Of a stretch of 64,000 nucleotides of DNA, positions 23,846 to 32,716 are shown piece after piece. The stretch is from VXRJ01 sp964636705 (GTDB taxonomy: Bacteria; Acidobacteriota; Vicinamibacteria; Vicinamibacterales; UBA8438). The notes under the pieces were generated by a model. The model was not told the origin of the DNA. It saw nothing but the letters and a program-made list of their open reading frames with translations, and made no database searches. Each line of letters starts with the position of its first letter. Position 1 is the first letter of the stretch. The translations under genes were made by a program, and so were the position numbers. The stretch lies in NCBI GenBank assembly GCA_964636705.1, contig CAZWUJ010000016.1:1-64000 (forward strand), written 5' to 3'.

Positions 23846-25546
23846 TTGAGACGACGACCGAGAGGTGCTTCCAGCTTCGACATTCCCGCCATCGCCGTCG
23901 CGGCGGCCTGCTTTGCGCTCTCTCCGTTGACCGCCGCGCCGCAGGTCGCCTTCACCGACGCGACGGCCGCCGCCGGCATCGACTTCACGCACACAACCGG
24001 CGCGTTCGGCGAGAAGTACCTCCCCGAGACGCTCGGGGGCGGCGCCGTCTGGATCGACGCCGACGCCGACGGGTGGCAGGACCTCTTCCTGGTGAACTCG
24101 ACCAACTGGCCCGGACGCGGCGCCGCAACGCCGTCAGCCTTCTACCGAAACGACGCCGACGGTACGTTCACCGAAGCAACCGCTGCGGCCGGCCTCGACG
24201 AGCCGATCTACGGCATCGGCGGCGCGGCGGCCGACTACGACAACGACGGCGACGTGGACCTGTACGTCACCGCCCTTGGTCCGAACCGCCTCTACCGCAA
24301 CCGCGGCGACGGCGCGTTCGAGGATGCGACGGCGTCGGCGGGCGTCGGCGATCCCGGATTCTCGACGAGCGCTCTCTGGTGGGACTACGACGCGGACGGC
24401 GATGTCGATCTGTTCGTCGCGAACTACGTCGAGTGGTCGGCCGAGACGGATCTCTTCTGCACCCTCGATGGCTCGACCAAGTCGTACTGCACGCCCGAGT
24501 CCTACACTGGCCAGTCCGGCACGCTCTACCGCAATCGTGGCGACGGCACGTTCGAGGACATCACCGGGGAGGCCGGCGTGTCCGCGCCGACATCGAAGGG
24601 GCTCGGGGTCGCGATGCTGGACGCCGACGCCGACGGCTGGATGGATCTGTTCGTCGCGAACGACACGGAACCGGATCAACTGTTCCGCAACCGTGGTGAC
24701 GGAACGTTCGAGGATATCGGTGTCGTTGCCGGCGTTGCCTACAGCGAAACGGGGGTGGCGCGCGCCGGGATGGGTGTGGACGCCGCCGACTACGACGACT
24801 CGGGCCTGCCCAGCCTCGTGATCGGGCACTTCTCGAACGAGATGATGGCGCTGTTCCACAACGAGGGTGGACTGTTCCTCGACGAGGCGCCGCGCTCGGC
24901 GCTCGGCCGCGCGACGCTCCTGACGCTCACCTTCGGTTGTTTCTTCTTCGACGTGGACCTCGATGGCCGGCTGGATATCTTTGCCGCGAACGGCCACGTT
25001 GCCGACGACGTCGAGCGTCTGCAGTCGCGCGTCACGTACGCGCAGGCCCCGCAACTGTTCCGGAACACCGGCGGCGGACGCTTCGAGGAGGTGACCGACG
25101 CCGGCGACGCGCTCGCGACGCCGATGGTGGGGCGGGGTGCGGCGTTCGCGGACTACGATCGCGACGGCGATCTCGACATCATCGTTACCGCCAACGGCGG
25201 CCCGGCGCGCCTGCTTCGGAACGATCTGGACGGCGCCGCGAACCTGATCCGGCTGACGCTGCGTGGAACCGACGCCAACCGCAGCGGCATCGGGGCGCGG
25301 GTGGAAGTCACGGTAGGCGGCGTGACGCGGCGGCGGTTCGTGAAGTCGGGATCGAGCTACGCTTCGCAGAGCGAGTTGCCGGTGACCGTCGGTCTCGGCC
25401 CCGCCGCCCGTGCCGACAGCCTGCGCGTCGTCTGGCCGGACGGGTCAGTGGATGATGTCGGCGCGGTGGAGGCGAACCGGGAGATCGCAATCGTGCAGGG
25501 GACGGGAATCGAGGAGACCATCGCTATCGAACGGAGCAACCAGTGA
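23846..25546 (+). CDS. CRTAC1-family secreted protein (FG-GAP/VCBS repeats with ASPIC/UnbV domain)
   Basis: The protein is 566 aa from a TTG at 23846; no better start with a signal peptide is seen. The leader (FDIPAIAVAAACFALSPLTAAPQ) is exported. Calcium-loop FG-GAP repeats are frequent: GGAVWIDADADGWQDLFLVN, DYDNDGDVDLYVT, WDYDADGDVDLFVANY, MLDADADGWMDLFVAND and DYDRDGDLDIIVTANGG. The C-terminal ASPIC/UnbV domain includes SGIGARVEVTVGG, FVKSGSSYASQSELPVTVGLG and VVWPDGSVDDV. Such beta-propellers bind Ca2+ and occur beside TPR and cytochrome proteins. The stop overlaps the next start (GTGA). It lies 63 bases after the pentaheme gene. Confidence 0.88.
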   Translation: MRRRPRGASSFDIPAIAVAAACFALSPLTAAPQVAFTDATAAAGIDFTHTTGAFGEKYLPETLGGGAVWIDADADGWQDLFLVNSTNWPGRGAATPSAFYRNDADGTFTEATAAAGLDEPIYGIGGAAADYDNDGDVDLYVTALGPNRLYRNRGDGAFEDATASAGVGDPGFSTSALWWDYDADGDVDLFVANYVEWSAETDLFCTLDGSTKSYCTPESYTGQSGTLYRNRGDGTFEDITGEAGVSAPTSKGLGVAMLDADADGWMDLFVANDTEPDQLFRNRGDGTFEDIGVVAGVAYSETGVARAGMGVDAADYDDSGLPSLVIGHFSNEMMALFHNEGGLFLDEAPRSALGRATLLTLTFGCFFFDVDLDGRLDIFAANGHVADDVERLQSRVTYAQAPQLFRNTGGGRFEEVTDAGDALATPMVGRGAAFADYDRDGDLDIIVTANGGPARLLRNDLDGAANLIRLTLRGTDANRSGIGARVEVTVGGVTRRRFVKSGSSYASQSELPVTVGLGPAARADSLRVVWPDGSVDDVGAVEANREIAIVQGTGIEETIAIERSNQ

Positions 25547-28500
25547 CCGGATCGACTTCACCATCGTTCATCGAACCGCCGGAGACCGGCGTGGGTCGGG
25601 GCGTTCGACTGACACTGCTGTTCGTCGCCGCGCTGGCGGCAGGCCACGTGATTGCCTGGTGGCTACTCGGTGCGGGTGGACGCGCCCCCTCGCCGGAATA
25701 CGGGGAGACGGTGCGCGTCTTCTACCGCGCGCTGGCGTCGCTCGAAGTCGGACTGCTCGACGACGCGCGGGACGGCTTCGTCGAAGCGGCCATCCTTGCC
25801 CCGGGCGAGCCGGCGGTGCAGGCGAACCTGGCGATTGCCGAGACGGTCATGGGCAACGACGCCGGCGCGAGCGCCGCGCTCGACGCCGCGGCGACTCTGG
25901 CCCCCAGCAGCGCGGAGATCGCCTACCTGCAGGGGCAGTTGGCGAGTTTCGCGGGACTCGCCGGTGAAGCGGAAGCGCACTACCGGCGCGCGGCCGGACT
26001 GGACGCCGGTCACCTTCGCGCCCGCTTCGCTCTGGCGCAGGAACTGGAGCGATCGGGCGATCCGGCGGTCCTGGCCGAGGCACGGACGTGGCTCGAAGAC
26101 GTGCTGGCCGGCCGCCCGGACAATCTGGCCGTGCTGCTGGAACGGGTGCGCTGGGCGGCGGCGGCGGGCGACGCATCGGTCGTCGAAGACACAGCGGAGC
26201 GCCTCCGGGCGGCCAGCGACGCCTGGTCGCCGCTTGCGATGACCCAGCTTGACGCACTGGAAGCCGCGGCAGATGGGGGTGACCTGGCGCGGGCGGCGAC
26301 TCTTGCGCAGCTCCTCCGGAACGTGCTGGTTCGCACCGCCACTTTCCGCGAGGACCTGGCGCTCGTGAGTGTCAGCGCCGAGCAGATCGCCGAGCCCTTC
26401 GACCGGTTCCTGACGTTGCCGTCTCCCTCCCCCGACGCGTCGCCGCCGGACCGGACGCTCGCCTACGTGCGGGAACCCTTTGTGGGGGTGGCGGATGCGG
26501 CCGCCGCGGTGACGATCATCCCCCCCGCGGATGACCGCGCCGCCGCGGTCTTTGCCGCCGATGCGGCCACGGTGCGGCCGATCGGTCCCGCCGCGGCCGG
26601 CCCCGCGGCCTCCTTCGGCTTCCCGGCGGGTGCGTCGGGAACGCCGCCGGCCGCGGACGGACTGCTTCCTCTCGACTGGGACAGCGACTACCGAATGGAC
26701 CTGGCCCTCGCGGGAAGTGACGGTTTCCGCCTGCTCGTGCAGGGCGAGGACGGGACGTTCGCCGAAGTGACGCCCCCGGCGGCGGACGAGGCGACGGAAG
26801 CGCCGGCGGCAGCCGCCGACCTGGTGCTTCATGGCGTCTGGGCGGCGGACGTGGAAATGGATGGGGATCTCGACATCGTCGTCGGCCCCGACTCCACGTC
26901 ACCCTGGGTGGCTCGCAACAATGCCGACGGAACTTGGCGGACCGTCCGGCCATTCCCCGACATGCTGGGGTTGCGCGGCTTCGTCTGGGGCGATCTCGAT
27001 TTCGACGGCGACCCCGACGCGGTGCTCCTTGACCGCGACGGCGGCCTCCATCCCATGGAGAACCTGCAAGCCGGCCGGTTCGCGCCATGGCCGGCGCCGG
27101 ACTCGGCGGAGCCGGCAGTAGCCGTTGCGCTAGGTGACCTGAACGCGGACGGCCGGCTGGACCTCGTGTCGCTCGACGCCTCGGGCAGCGTGTGGCGGAG
27201 CAGCGTCGTCGCCGATCGGTGGGATACGTGGGATCGCGATGCGGTGGTGACCTGGGACGGATTGCCTGGCGCCGCCGCCCCCGGCTCGCACCGCCTGCTG
27301 CTTGCGGACTTCGACAACAACGGCGCCCTCGATCTCGCCGGATCCGGCCCCGCCGGCACCGAAGTCTGGCTGGCGGACGAACGGTCGGCACTGGATCCCG
27401 ACCCGGTCGCCAGCATCGCGGGAGTCGAGGTGTTCGCTGCCAGCGACCTCAACGGGGATGGTTGGATCGATTTTGCCGGTCTCGACGACGGAACGCCAAT
27501 CCAGCTCCTGGGGGAAGGTAGCGCGGGCTACGGCTGGCACCAGATCTTTCCTCGCGCGAACGTCGCCGCCGGCGATCAACGGATCAACTCGTTCGGGGTC
27601 GGGGGCGAGATGGAGGCACGGGCCGGGCTTCTGGTGCAGAAGCAGGTCATCACCGGCGGGCCGGTCCACTTCGGCCTCGGGACGCAGCCACGCATCGACG
27701 TGGCGCGCGTCGTCTGGCCGAACGGCGTGATGCAGGCCGACTTCGAGCTGGCCGCTCGCGATGTCTTCGTCGCGGAGCAGCGGCTGAAGGGGTCGTGCCC
27801 GTGGCTGTTCGCCCACGACGGCGAGTCGGTGCGCTTCGTCACCGATTTCCTCTGGCGGTCGCCGCTCGGCATGCGGATCAACGCGCAGGACACCGCGGGA
27901 GTGACGCAGACGGAGGACTGGGTGCTGGTGCGCGGGGATCAACTCGCGGCGCGCGACGGGCAGTACGACCTGCGGATCACGGCCGAGCTGTGGGAGAGCC
28001 ATTTCATCGATCACGTCTCGCTGATGGTGGTGGACCATCCGCCGGCGACCGAGCTGTACGTCGACGAGCGATTCGCGCGCGATCCGGCGCCGTTGCGGCC
28101 GTTCGTCACCGGCGTGTCGCATCCGGTCGCCCGCGCCATCGACGACAAGGGGGTCGACGTGACGGCGCTCGTGCGCGAGCGGGACGACGACTACGTCGCG
28201 ACGTTCGAGCGGGGATGGCACCAGGGGATCACGCGGGACCACTACCTGGAGATCGAGCTCGATACGGCGGCCGGCCCAATGCCCGTCGCCGGGGAGGTCC
28301 ATCTGCTCGCCTACGGCTGGATCTACCCGACCGACAGCAGCATCAACGTCGCCCTCGGCCAGAGCACGCTGCCGCCCCCGCAGGGTGTCCGCGTGGAGGC
28401 GCAGGGGCCGGACGGCGCGTGGACCGTCATGCATGCGGACGTCGGCTTCCCGGCCGGCAAGCTCAAGACGATGGTCATCCCGCTCGTGCGCCGCGCTGAC

Positions 28501-29097
28501 GGCAGCGTCCCGACCCGCCTGCGGCTGCACACGAACCTGGAGATCTACTTCGATCGGATCGCCCATGCCGGGGCGGCGCCGGAGACGGGAACGACGGAGC
28601 GCCTCCTGCCGGATGTCGCCGACCTGCGCTACCGGGGCTACAACGTCACCGACTTCATCGGACCGCGCCGGATCGAGATCCCCCGCTACCAGCTCGCTAC
28701 GATTCAGCCGATCTGGCGGGATCTCGTCGGCTTCCACACGCGTTTTGGCGACGTCCGCGAACTGCTGGCGGACGTGGACGACCGCTACGCGATCCTGAAC
28801 GCCGGCGACGAGCTCGTCCTCCGGTTCGACGCGCCGCCCGAGCCTCCCGCCGGCTGGCGCCGCGACTTCATCCTCATCGGCGACGGCTGGGTCAAGGACG
28901 GCGACTTCAATACCGCCCACGCCAAGACGGTCGGCCCGATGCCGTCACACGACACACCCGACTATCCGCGGGAGCCGTACCCCACGCTGGAGGACGATCC
29001 GGTCTACCAGCGCTACCCGAAGGACTGGGAGCGCTATCACACCCGCTGGGTCGCGCCGGACCGGTACCTGCGCGGCCTGCGGCGTTTGGATCGGTAG
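25543..29097 (+). CDS. 1184-aa TPR/FG-GAP/UnbV protein, last gene of the pentaheme operon
   Basis: The protein starts at a GTG that overlaps the CRTAC1 stop. An N-terminal membrane helix (LTLLFVAALAAGHVIAWWLLG) is followed by TPRs (residues 45-250: ALASLEVGLLDDARDGFVEAAILAPGEPAVQANLAIAE), FG-GAP repeats (370-670: ADVEMDGDLDIVVG, DLDFDGDPDAVLLD, DLNADGRLDLVSLD, DFDNNGALDLAGSG) and an UnbV-like segment (GGEMEARAGLLVQ, VVWPNGVMQ). The remaining roughly 440 residues contain CPWLFAHDGESVRFVTDFLWRSPLGMRI and are not recognised. The combination with the previous gene repeats the cytochrome/TPR/CRTAC1 theme, suggesting a large periplasmic complex. The long unassigned C-terminus may be an enzymatic or sensor part. 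Confidence 0.82.
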   Translation: MTGSTSPSFIEPPETGVGRGVRLTLLFVAALAAGHVIAWWLLGAGGRAPSPEYGETVRVFYRALASLEVGLLDDARDGFVEAAILAPGEPAVQANLAIAETVMGNDAGASAALDAAATLAPSSAEIAYLQGQLASFAGLAGEAEAHYRRAAGLDAGHLRARFALAQELERSGDPAVLAEARTWLEDVLAGRPDNLAVLLERVRWAAAAGDASVVEDTAERLRAASDAWSPLAMTQLDALEAAADGGDLARAATLAQLLRNVLVRTATFREDLALVSVSAEQIAEPFDRFLTLPSPSPDASPPDRTLAYVREPFVGVADAAAAVTIIPPADDRAAAVFAADAATVRPIGPAAAGPAASFGFPAGASGTPPAADGLLPLDWDSDYRMDLALAGSDGFRLLVQGEDGTFAEVTPPAADEATEAPAAAADLVLHGVWAADVEMDGDLDIVVGPDSTSPWVARNNADGTWRTVRPFPDMLGLRGFVWGDLDFDGDPDAVLLDRDGGLHPMENLQAGRFAPWPAPDSAEPAVAVALGDLNADGRLDLVSLDASGSVWRSSVVADRWDTWDRDAVVTWDGLPGAAAPGSHRLLLADFDNNGALDLAGSGPAGTEVWLADERSALDPDPVASIAGVEVFAASDLNGDGWIDFAGLDDGTPIQLLGEGSAGYGWHQIFPRANVAAGDQRINSFGVGGEMEARAGLLVQKQVITGGPVHFGLGTQPRIDVARVVWPNGVMQADFELAARDVFVAEQRLKGSCPWLFAHDGESVRFVTDFLWRSPLGMRINAQDTAGVTQTEDWVLVRGDQLAARDGQYDLRITAELWESHFIDHVSLMVVDHPPATELYVDERFARDPAPLRPFVTGVSHPVARAIDDKGVDVTALVRERDDDYVATFERGWHQGITRDHYLEIELDTAAGPMPVAGEVHLLAYGWIYPTDSSINVALGQSTLPPPQGVRVEAQGPDGAWTVMHADVGFPAGKLKTMVIPLVRRADGSVPTRLRLHTNLEIYFDRIAHAGAAPETGTTERLLPDVADLRYRGYNVTDFIGPRRIEIPRYQLATIQPIWRDLVGFHTRFGDVRELLADVDDRYAILNAGDELVLRFDAPPEPPAGWRRDFILIGDGWVKDGDFNTAHAKTVGPMPSHDTPDYPREPYPTLEDDPVYQRYPKDWERYHTRWVAPDRYLRGLRRLDR

Positions 29098-29134
29098 ATC
29101 GACGCACTAGAGCTCATATGATTCCACTCGTGGC

Positions 29135-29644
29135 TTGAAGAGGGATAGTGTGGGGGAGGCTCGGCGGTCGGAGGGCGCCATAGAGTTGGCGATGACCTAC
29201 ATGGGGCTCGGTCAGTGTGAGAAAGCTAGGGAGTTGCTTGGGGCCGGAGAAGATTGTGTTGGGGGCCTGGAGCGAGTCCGGACGTTCAACTACGGGATGG
29301 CGGTCTGGGGAGCGAATGGCACAGTGGAGGTGGAACCCTTTGATCGCGTCGTAGAGATGGAACGGACTGATCCCGTGGAGGAAGTGGGTCCGAACTACCT
29401 CCAGTGTATGGCGATAGCGTACTGGGCGGTCGGTGACGAGGCCAACGCGAAGGAGGCGGTACGTAGGAGTGGAGAAGCACTCGGAAGGTCGGCATTCAGT
29501 TGTTGGCGTTACCTGCGGGTCTCCGCTGATGACTTCCATGTAGATCTCGAGGAGATTGGTCGGTTGATCGGAGGTGACGCGAGGACGATGCCACGGTTTG
29601 CGCGGCCGATTTCGCGGATGCCAGCGGAACGGAGTGAATCATGA
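29135..29644 (+). CDS. small TPR-like protein of unknown function in lower-GC DNA
   Basis: The frame opens at a TTG (29135); the ATG at 29192 gives a 150-aa product that starts with the first helix, MTYMGLGQCEKARELLGAG, and may be the real start. Helical-repeat features appear in LQCMAIAYWAVGDEANAKEAVRRSGEAL; the end, FSCWRYLRVSADDFHVDLEEIGRLIGG, looks like the tail of a larger TPR protein. The codon and base use differ from the neighbours: GTG, GGA and AGG-type codons are common and G+C is visibly lower over about 29100-29640. The TGA overlaps the ATG of the universal stress gene. It may be a transferred fragment or the remnant of a bigger TPR regulator. Confidence 0.5.
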   Translation: MKRDSVGEARRSEGAIELAMTYMGLGQCEKARELLGAGEDCVGGLERVRTFNYGMAVWGANGTVEVEPFDRVVEMERTDPVEEVGPNYLQCMAIAYWAVGDEANAKEAVRRSGEALGRSAFSCWRYLRVSADDFHVDLEEIGRLIGGDARTMPRFARPISRMPAERSES

Positions 29645-30117
29645 AGCTTGACAGGATCCTGGTGCCGGTCGACTTCAGTGAGACGGCGCAGCATGCGCTG
29701 GACTACGCGCGCGACCTGGCGCAGATGTTCGGGGCGCAGGTGCACCTGCTGCACGTCGTGCCCGATCCGGTGGCCCAGGGCTGGGCGGGTGAGGCGACCG
29801 GGATGATCATCCCCGACCTCCTGAGGACGTGGGAGGCGGATTCGGACAAGCGTCTGCAGGAGATTGAGGTGGCCGGCGTGACGGTGGAACGGGTGACCGC
29901 GGTGGGCCACGCCTTCATGGAGATCCTGAAGTACGCCGGCGCGAACGGCATCGATCTGATCGTCATGGGCACCCACGGCAGGGGGGCCGTGAAGCATATG
30001 CTCCTGGGCAGCGTCGCCGAGAAGGTGGTCCGCAAGGCGCCCTGTCCGGTGCTCACGGTGCGCCACCCGGGCTACGAGTTCATCATGCCGACCGTGCCGG
30101 TCATGAGCATGGCCTGA
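29641..30117 (+). CDS. universal stress protein (UspA family)
   Basis: The protein is 158 aa. It begins KLDRILVPVDFSETAQHALDYARDLAQMFGAQVHLLHVV, the standard N-terminal Rossmann-like fold with the Asp of VDFS that contacts adenine nucleotides. The ATP-binding loop is complete: VMGTHGRGAVKHMLLGSVAEKVV (G-x2-G-x9-G-S). It ends PCPVLTVRHPGYEFIM. These small cytoplasmic dimers bind ATP or AMP and respond to stress or energy status. The ATG overlaps the stop of the small TPR-like gene, although the base composition returns to the genome norm here. It is convergent with the TonB receptor at 30165. Confidence 0.93.
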   Translation: MKLDRILVPVDFSETAQHALDYARDLAQMFGAQVHLLHVVPDPVAQGWAGEATGMIIPDLLRTWEADSDKRLQEIEVAGVTVERVTAVGHAFMEILKYAGANGIDLIVMGTHGRGAVKHMLLGSVAEKVVRKAPCPVLTVRHPGYEFIMPTVPVMSMA

Positions 30118-30120
30118 CGC

Positions 30121-30157
30121 AAGGCGGTTGTGCCTTCTGCGCCCGCTGGCCGGCGGG
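30121..30157. terminator. possible bidirectional stem-loops between convergent genes
   Basis: Two short inverted repeats occur in the 47-base gap: AAGGC (30121-30125) with GCCTT (30132-30136), and CCCGC (30142-30146) with GCGGG (30153-30157). There is no clear T-tract, so this is a weak call based on position. Confidence 0.3.
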
Positions 30158-30164
30158 AGCAGCC

Positions 30165-32546
30165 TCAGAACCTGACGTTCACCATCACTCGCGCGGTGCG
30201 CGGGAACGACGGGTGGAAATGGATGTCGTCCACCCCGTCGACCGGCTCGCCCGGCAGCCGCGACGTGTAGAAGTAGTCGATGTCGGAAACGTCGCTGTCG
30301 AGCAGATTGAAGGCCTCCAGCACGATGTCCAGGCGCTCGCTGAGGCGGACGCCGATGTCTCCGTTCCAGATGGTCGTCGCGGCTGACCGCACGCTGTTGT
30401 CCTCGACAAGTGGACGCGGGCCGAAGTGCCGCAGCCGCACGCCGCCGAAGATGCGCCGCGCCGGCGCGACGGTGATCGCCCCGGCAATCACCCGGTCGAG
30501 CGCGCCGGGGATGTAGTCGCCGGCGGGGTCGAAGTCGGAGAAGCGCGCGCGGGACAGTGACAGATCCAGCTCACCGGTGAGCCAGCTCGTCAGGCGCAGG
30601 TAGTTCGTCCATTCCACGCCGAGCCGCCGACTGGGGCGGCTTGCTTCCGCGATGCCGGCGTCGCCGACGAAGATCAACTCGGAATCGAAGGCCAGGTACC
30701 AAAGGGCGACCGTCGACTGCAGGCCCGGCAGGGCGACCGTCCGCAGGCCGATTTCGGCTCCGCGGGCCGGCACCAGGGGATCCTCGCTGTCCACTGGCTC
30801 CCCCGTGATCGGGTCGACCATCGTCGTCGCGGCCCTCGGGTCGTTGCTGTGGAATCCCTGACCGTAGTTCAGATAGATCTCGGTCCCGTGCCAGGGGCCC
30901 AGCACCGCGGTGAGCTTGGGGCTGATCAGGGCGGAAGCGCCGGAGCCGCTGTTGGCGCCCCGCAGCGCGTCGACGGCGTAGCGGTAGAAATCGCCCCGGA
31001 CGCCAAGAGTCGTTCGGAAAACAGGGCTCCACTCGATCTCGGTCTGTCCGAACAGGCCGACGGTCGTCTGGTCGACGCCGTCGGTGCGAATGGGGCTGGT
31101 CCGGCGCCGCGCGATCGTCCGGTGGAGACCAACCGTGCCGACCGCGTCGTGGCGGATCGACGCACCTGCCGCATGTTCCATCGGGCGGTCGAATCCGCGC
31201 CCCAGACGCCGGTGCACCAGGCGCGCCCCGGAGACCCACCGCCGGCCTTCCTGCTCGATCTGATCGCCGGCGATCGGGTTCTCCAGGAAGTAGGTGAAGT
31301 TCTGGAACAGGTTGAGCCCGCTCTGCAGGGTGTAGGCAGTCAGGCGGGTGGATCCCGCGCCGGTCGACTGCAGCCCGTCGAACGCCAGACTGTAGCGGGA
31401 CGTCCGCCCGCCGTCGGTCGCGTCGATATTGCCGAAGCGCGACAGGCTCCCGGACTCGACCGCACGCAGCGGGATCTGGTCCGTCGCGTTCCAGTCGGCC
31501 TTGTACCCCATCGCGGTGACCGAGAAGCCGCTCTGCCGGTCGCCCTGGCTGTAGCGGATGACGCTGTTCACCTTGCGCATGTCGTCGGGCAGCTCCCATG
31601 GCCCGTCGTTCTTGCTCAGTTCCAGCGCCACCAGCAGGTTGCCGGCGCCGACCTCGGGCGAAGCCGCGCCGAACACGCGCCCCCATCCCTGGCCGCCGCT
31701 GCTGAGGCTCAGGAGCGGCCGCTCCAGCACGTTCACGTAGTTCACGTTGGCCGATCCGGCGGCTGAGAAGTCGCCATGTTCGGCGAAGTACGGCCCCTTG
31801 GTGTACTGCACGCCGCTCACAAGCTCCGGGATCAACAGATTCACGTCGCTGTAGCCATGGGCATGTGCCCCGGACGACTCGTTCATCGGCACTCCGGCCA
31901 GGGTCGTGGCGAAGTCCGATCCGTGATCCAGATTGAAGCCGCGCAGGTAGTACTGGTTGGCCTTGCCCTCGCCGCTGTGCTGGCTCGTGATGAGTCCCGG
32001 GACAGCTTCGAGGACTTCGCCGGGGCGCATGATCGGCCGCGCCTCGAGCTGTTCCGCAGTTATGGCGCCGACGCTGGCCGAGGTGGCGATGCCGACCAGG
32101 TTCTCGGTCGGGTTTTCCAGGTCGGCGATGTTGCGGAAGGTCCGACTGCCGGTCACTACCACGTCGGCCGTGAGGCCGAGGGTGAGGATGGCGTCTGCGC
32201 GGTTCTCGCCGCTGGCGACTACCAGGTCGCGGCGCAGCGTGGAGAAGTTCACCAGCCGGAAGACGAGCGTTGCCGGCCCTGTGGCGACATCGTCAAAGCG
32301 GAACGTTCCGGCGCCGTCCGACGTCGCGTTCAGGACTCCTGCGGCGGTCTGCAACTCCGCCGAGACTCCGGGCAGCACGCCGCCCGTCTCGTCCAGAACC
32401 GAGCCGGTGACGACTCCGCGCTGCTGGGCCGTCGCGGTGGCGGCGGTCAGGGCCGAGACAAGTACGAACAGCGTCGCGCGCGGGACGTGACGCTTCACCG
32501 CCGGGAAACGGATAGCCAGGGTGCGGGAGACCGCCGGAAACGCCAC
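30165..32546 (-). CDS. TonB-dependent receptor with N-terminal carboxypeptidase-regulatory-like domain
   Basis: The protein is 793 aa. A GTG at 32498 would give the neater leader KRHVPRATLFVLVSALTAATATAQ, so the ATG at 32546 may be too far upstream. The mature N-terminus has a CarboxypepD_reg-like domain (GVVTGSVLDETGGVLPGVSAELQ). The plug contains VVVTGSRTFRNIADL, RPGEVLEAVPGLITSQH, NQYYLRGFNLDHGSDFATTLAGVPMNE and PYFAEHGDFSAAGSANVNYV. A beta-barrel follows and ends in VMVNVRF with the expected terminal Phe. It imports a siderophore, cofactor or glycan across the outer membrane using TonB energy; the ligand is unknown. The GEGKANQYYLRGFNLDHG pattern recalls one large TonB-receptor subfamily. 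Confidence 0.9.
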   Translation of the reverse strand: MAFPAVSRTLAIRFPAVKRHVPRATLFVLVSALTAATATAQQRGVVTGSVLDETGGVLPGVSAELQTAAGVLNATSDGAGTFRFDDVATGPATLVFRLVNFSTLRRDLVVASGENRADAILTLGLTADVVVTGSRTFRNIADLENPTENLVGIATSASVGAITAEQLEARPIMRPGEVLEAVPGLITSQHSGEGKANQYYLRGFNLDHGSDFATTLAGVPMNESSGAHAHGYSDVNLLIPELVSGVQYTKGPYFAEHGDFSAAGSANVNYVNVLERPLLSLSSGGQGWGRVFGAASPEVGAGNLLVALELSKNDGPWELPDDMRKVNSVIRYSQGDRQSGFSVTAMGYKADWNATDQIPLRAVESGSLSRFGNIDATDGGRTSRYSLAFDGLQSTGAGSTRLTAYTLQSGLNLFQNFTYFLENPIAGDQIEQEGRRWVSGARLVHRRLGRGFDRPMEHAAGASIRHDAVGTVGLHRTIARRRTSPIRTDGVDQTTVGLFGQTEIEWSPVFRTTLGVRGDFYRYAVDALRGANSGSGASALISPKLTAVLGPWHGTEIYLNYGQGFHSNDPRAATTMVDPITGEPVDSEDPLVPARGAEIGLRTVALPGLQSTVALWYLAFDSELIFVGDAGIAEASRPSRRLGVEWTNYLRLTSWLTGELDLSLSRARFSDFDPAGDYIPGALDRVIAGAITVAPARRIFGGVRLRHFGPRPLVEDNSVRSAATTIWNGDIGVRLSERLDIVLEAFNLLDSDVSDIDYFYTSRLPGEPVDGVDDIHFHPSFPRTARVMVNVRF

Positions 32547-32716
32547 GTCATCGACTGTAGGTGACGCGCCACGCCGAGCGCATGACGATTGCCTGGAGTT
32601 CCACGAGCGGGCGTGCAGCCGGAACCGGCACGTTGCCCCCGGCTGCGGTAAGATTCGTCATCTCAGCACGGTCGAATCAATCCTGAAGGGGCCGAGAGCA
32701 GGGGAGGAGTGTGCGG

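Noticed and set aside
20936..23992. A 1018-codon open frame on the minus strand
   Set aside because: It is antisense to the pentaheme cytochrome gene, Arg/Val/Gly-rich with no domain or signal features, a normal by-product of high-GC codon use.
27130..28920. A 596-codon minus-strand open frame
   Set aside because: It is antisense to the FG-GAP/UnbV region and shows only reverse-complement codon patterns.
32547..32716. A coding frame in the gap before the desaturase
   Set aside because: The open frame there (CLEFHERACSRNRHVAPGCG) has no recognisable features and overlaps the desaturase start; the gap more likely holds promoters.
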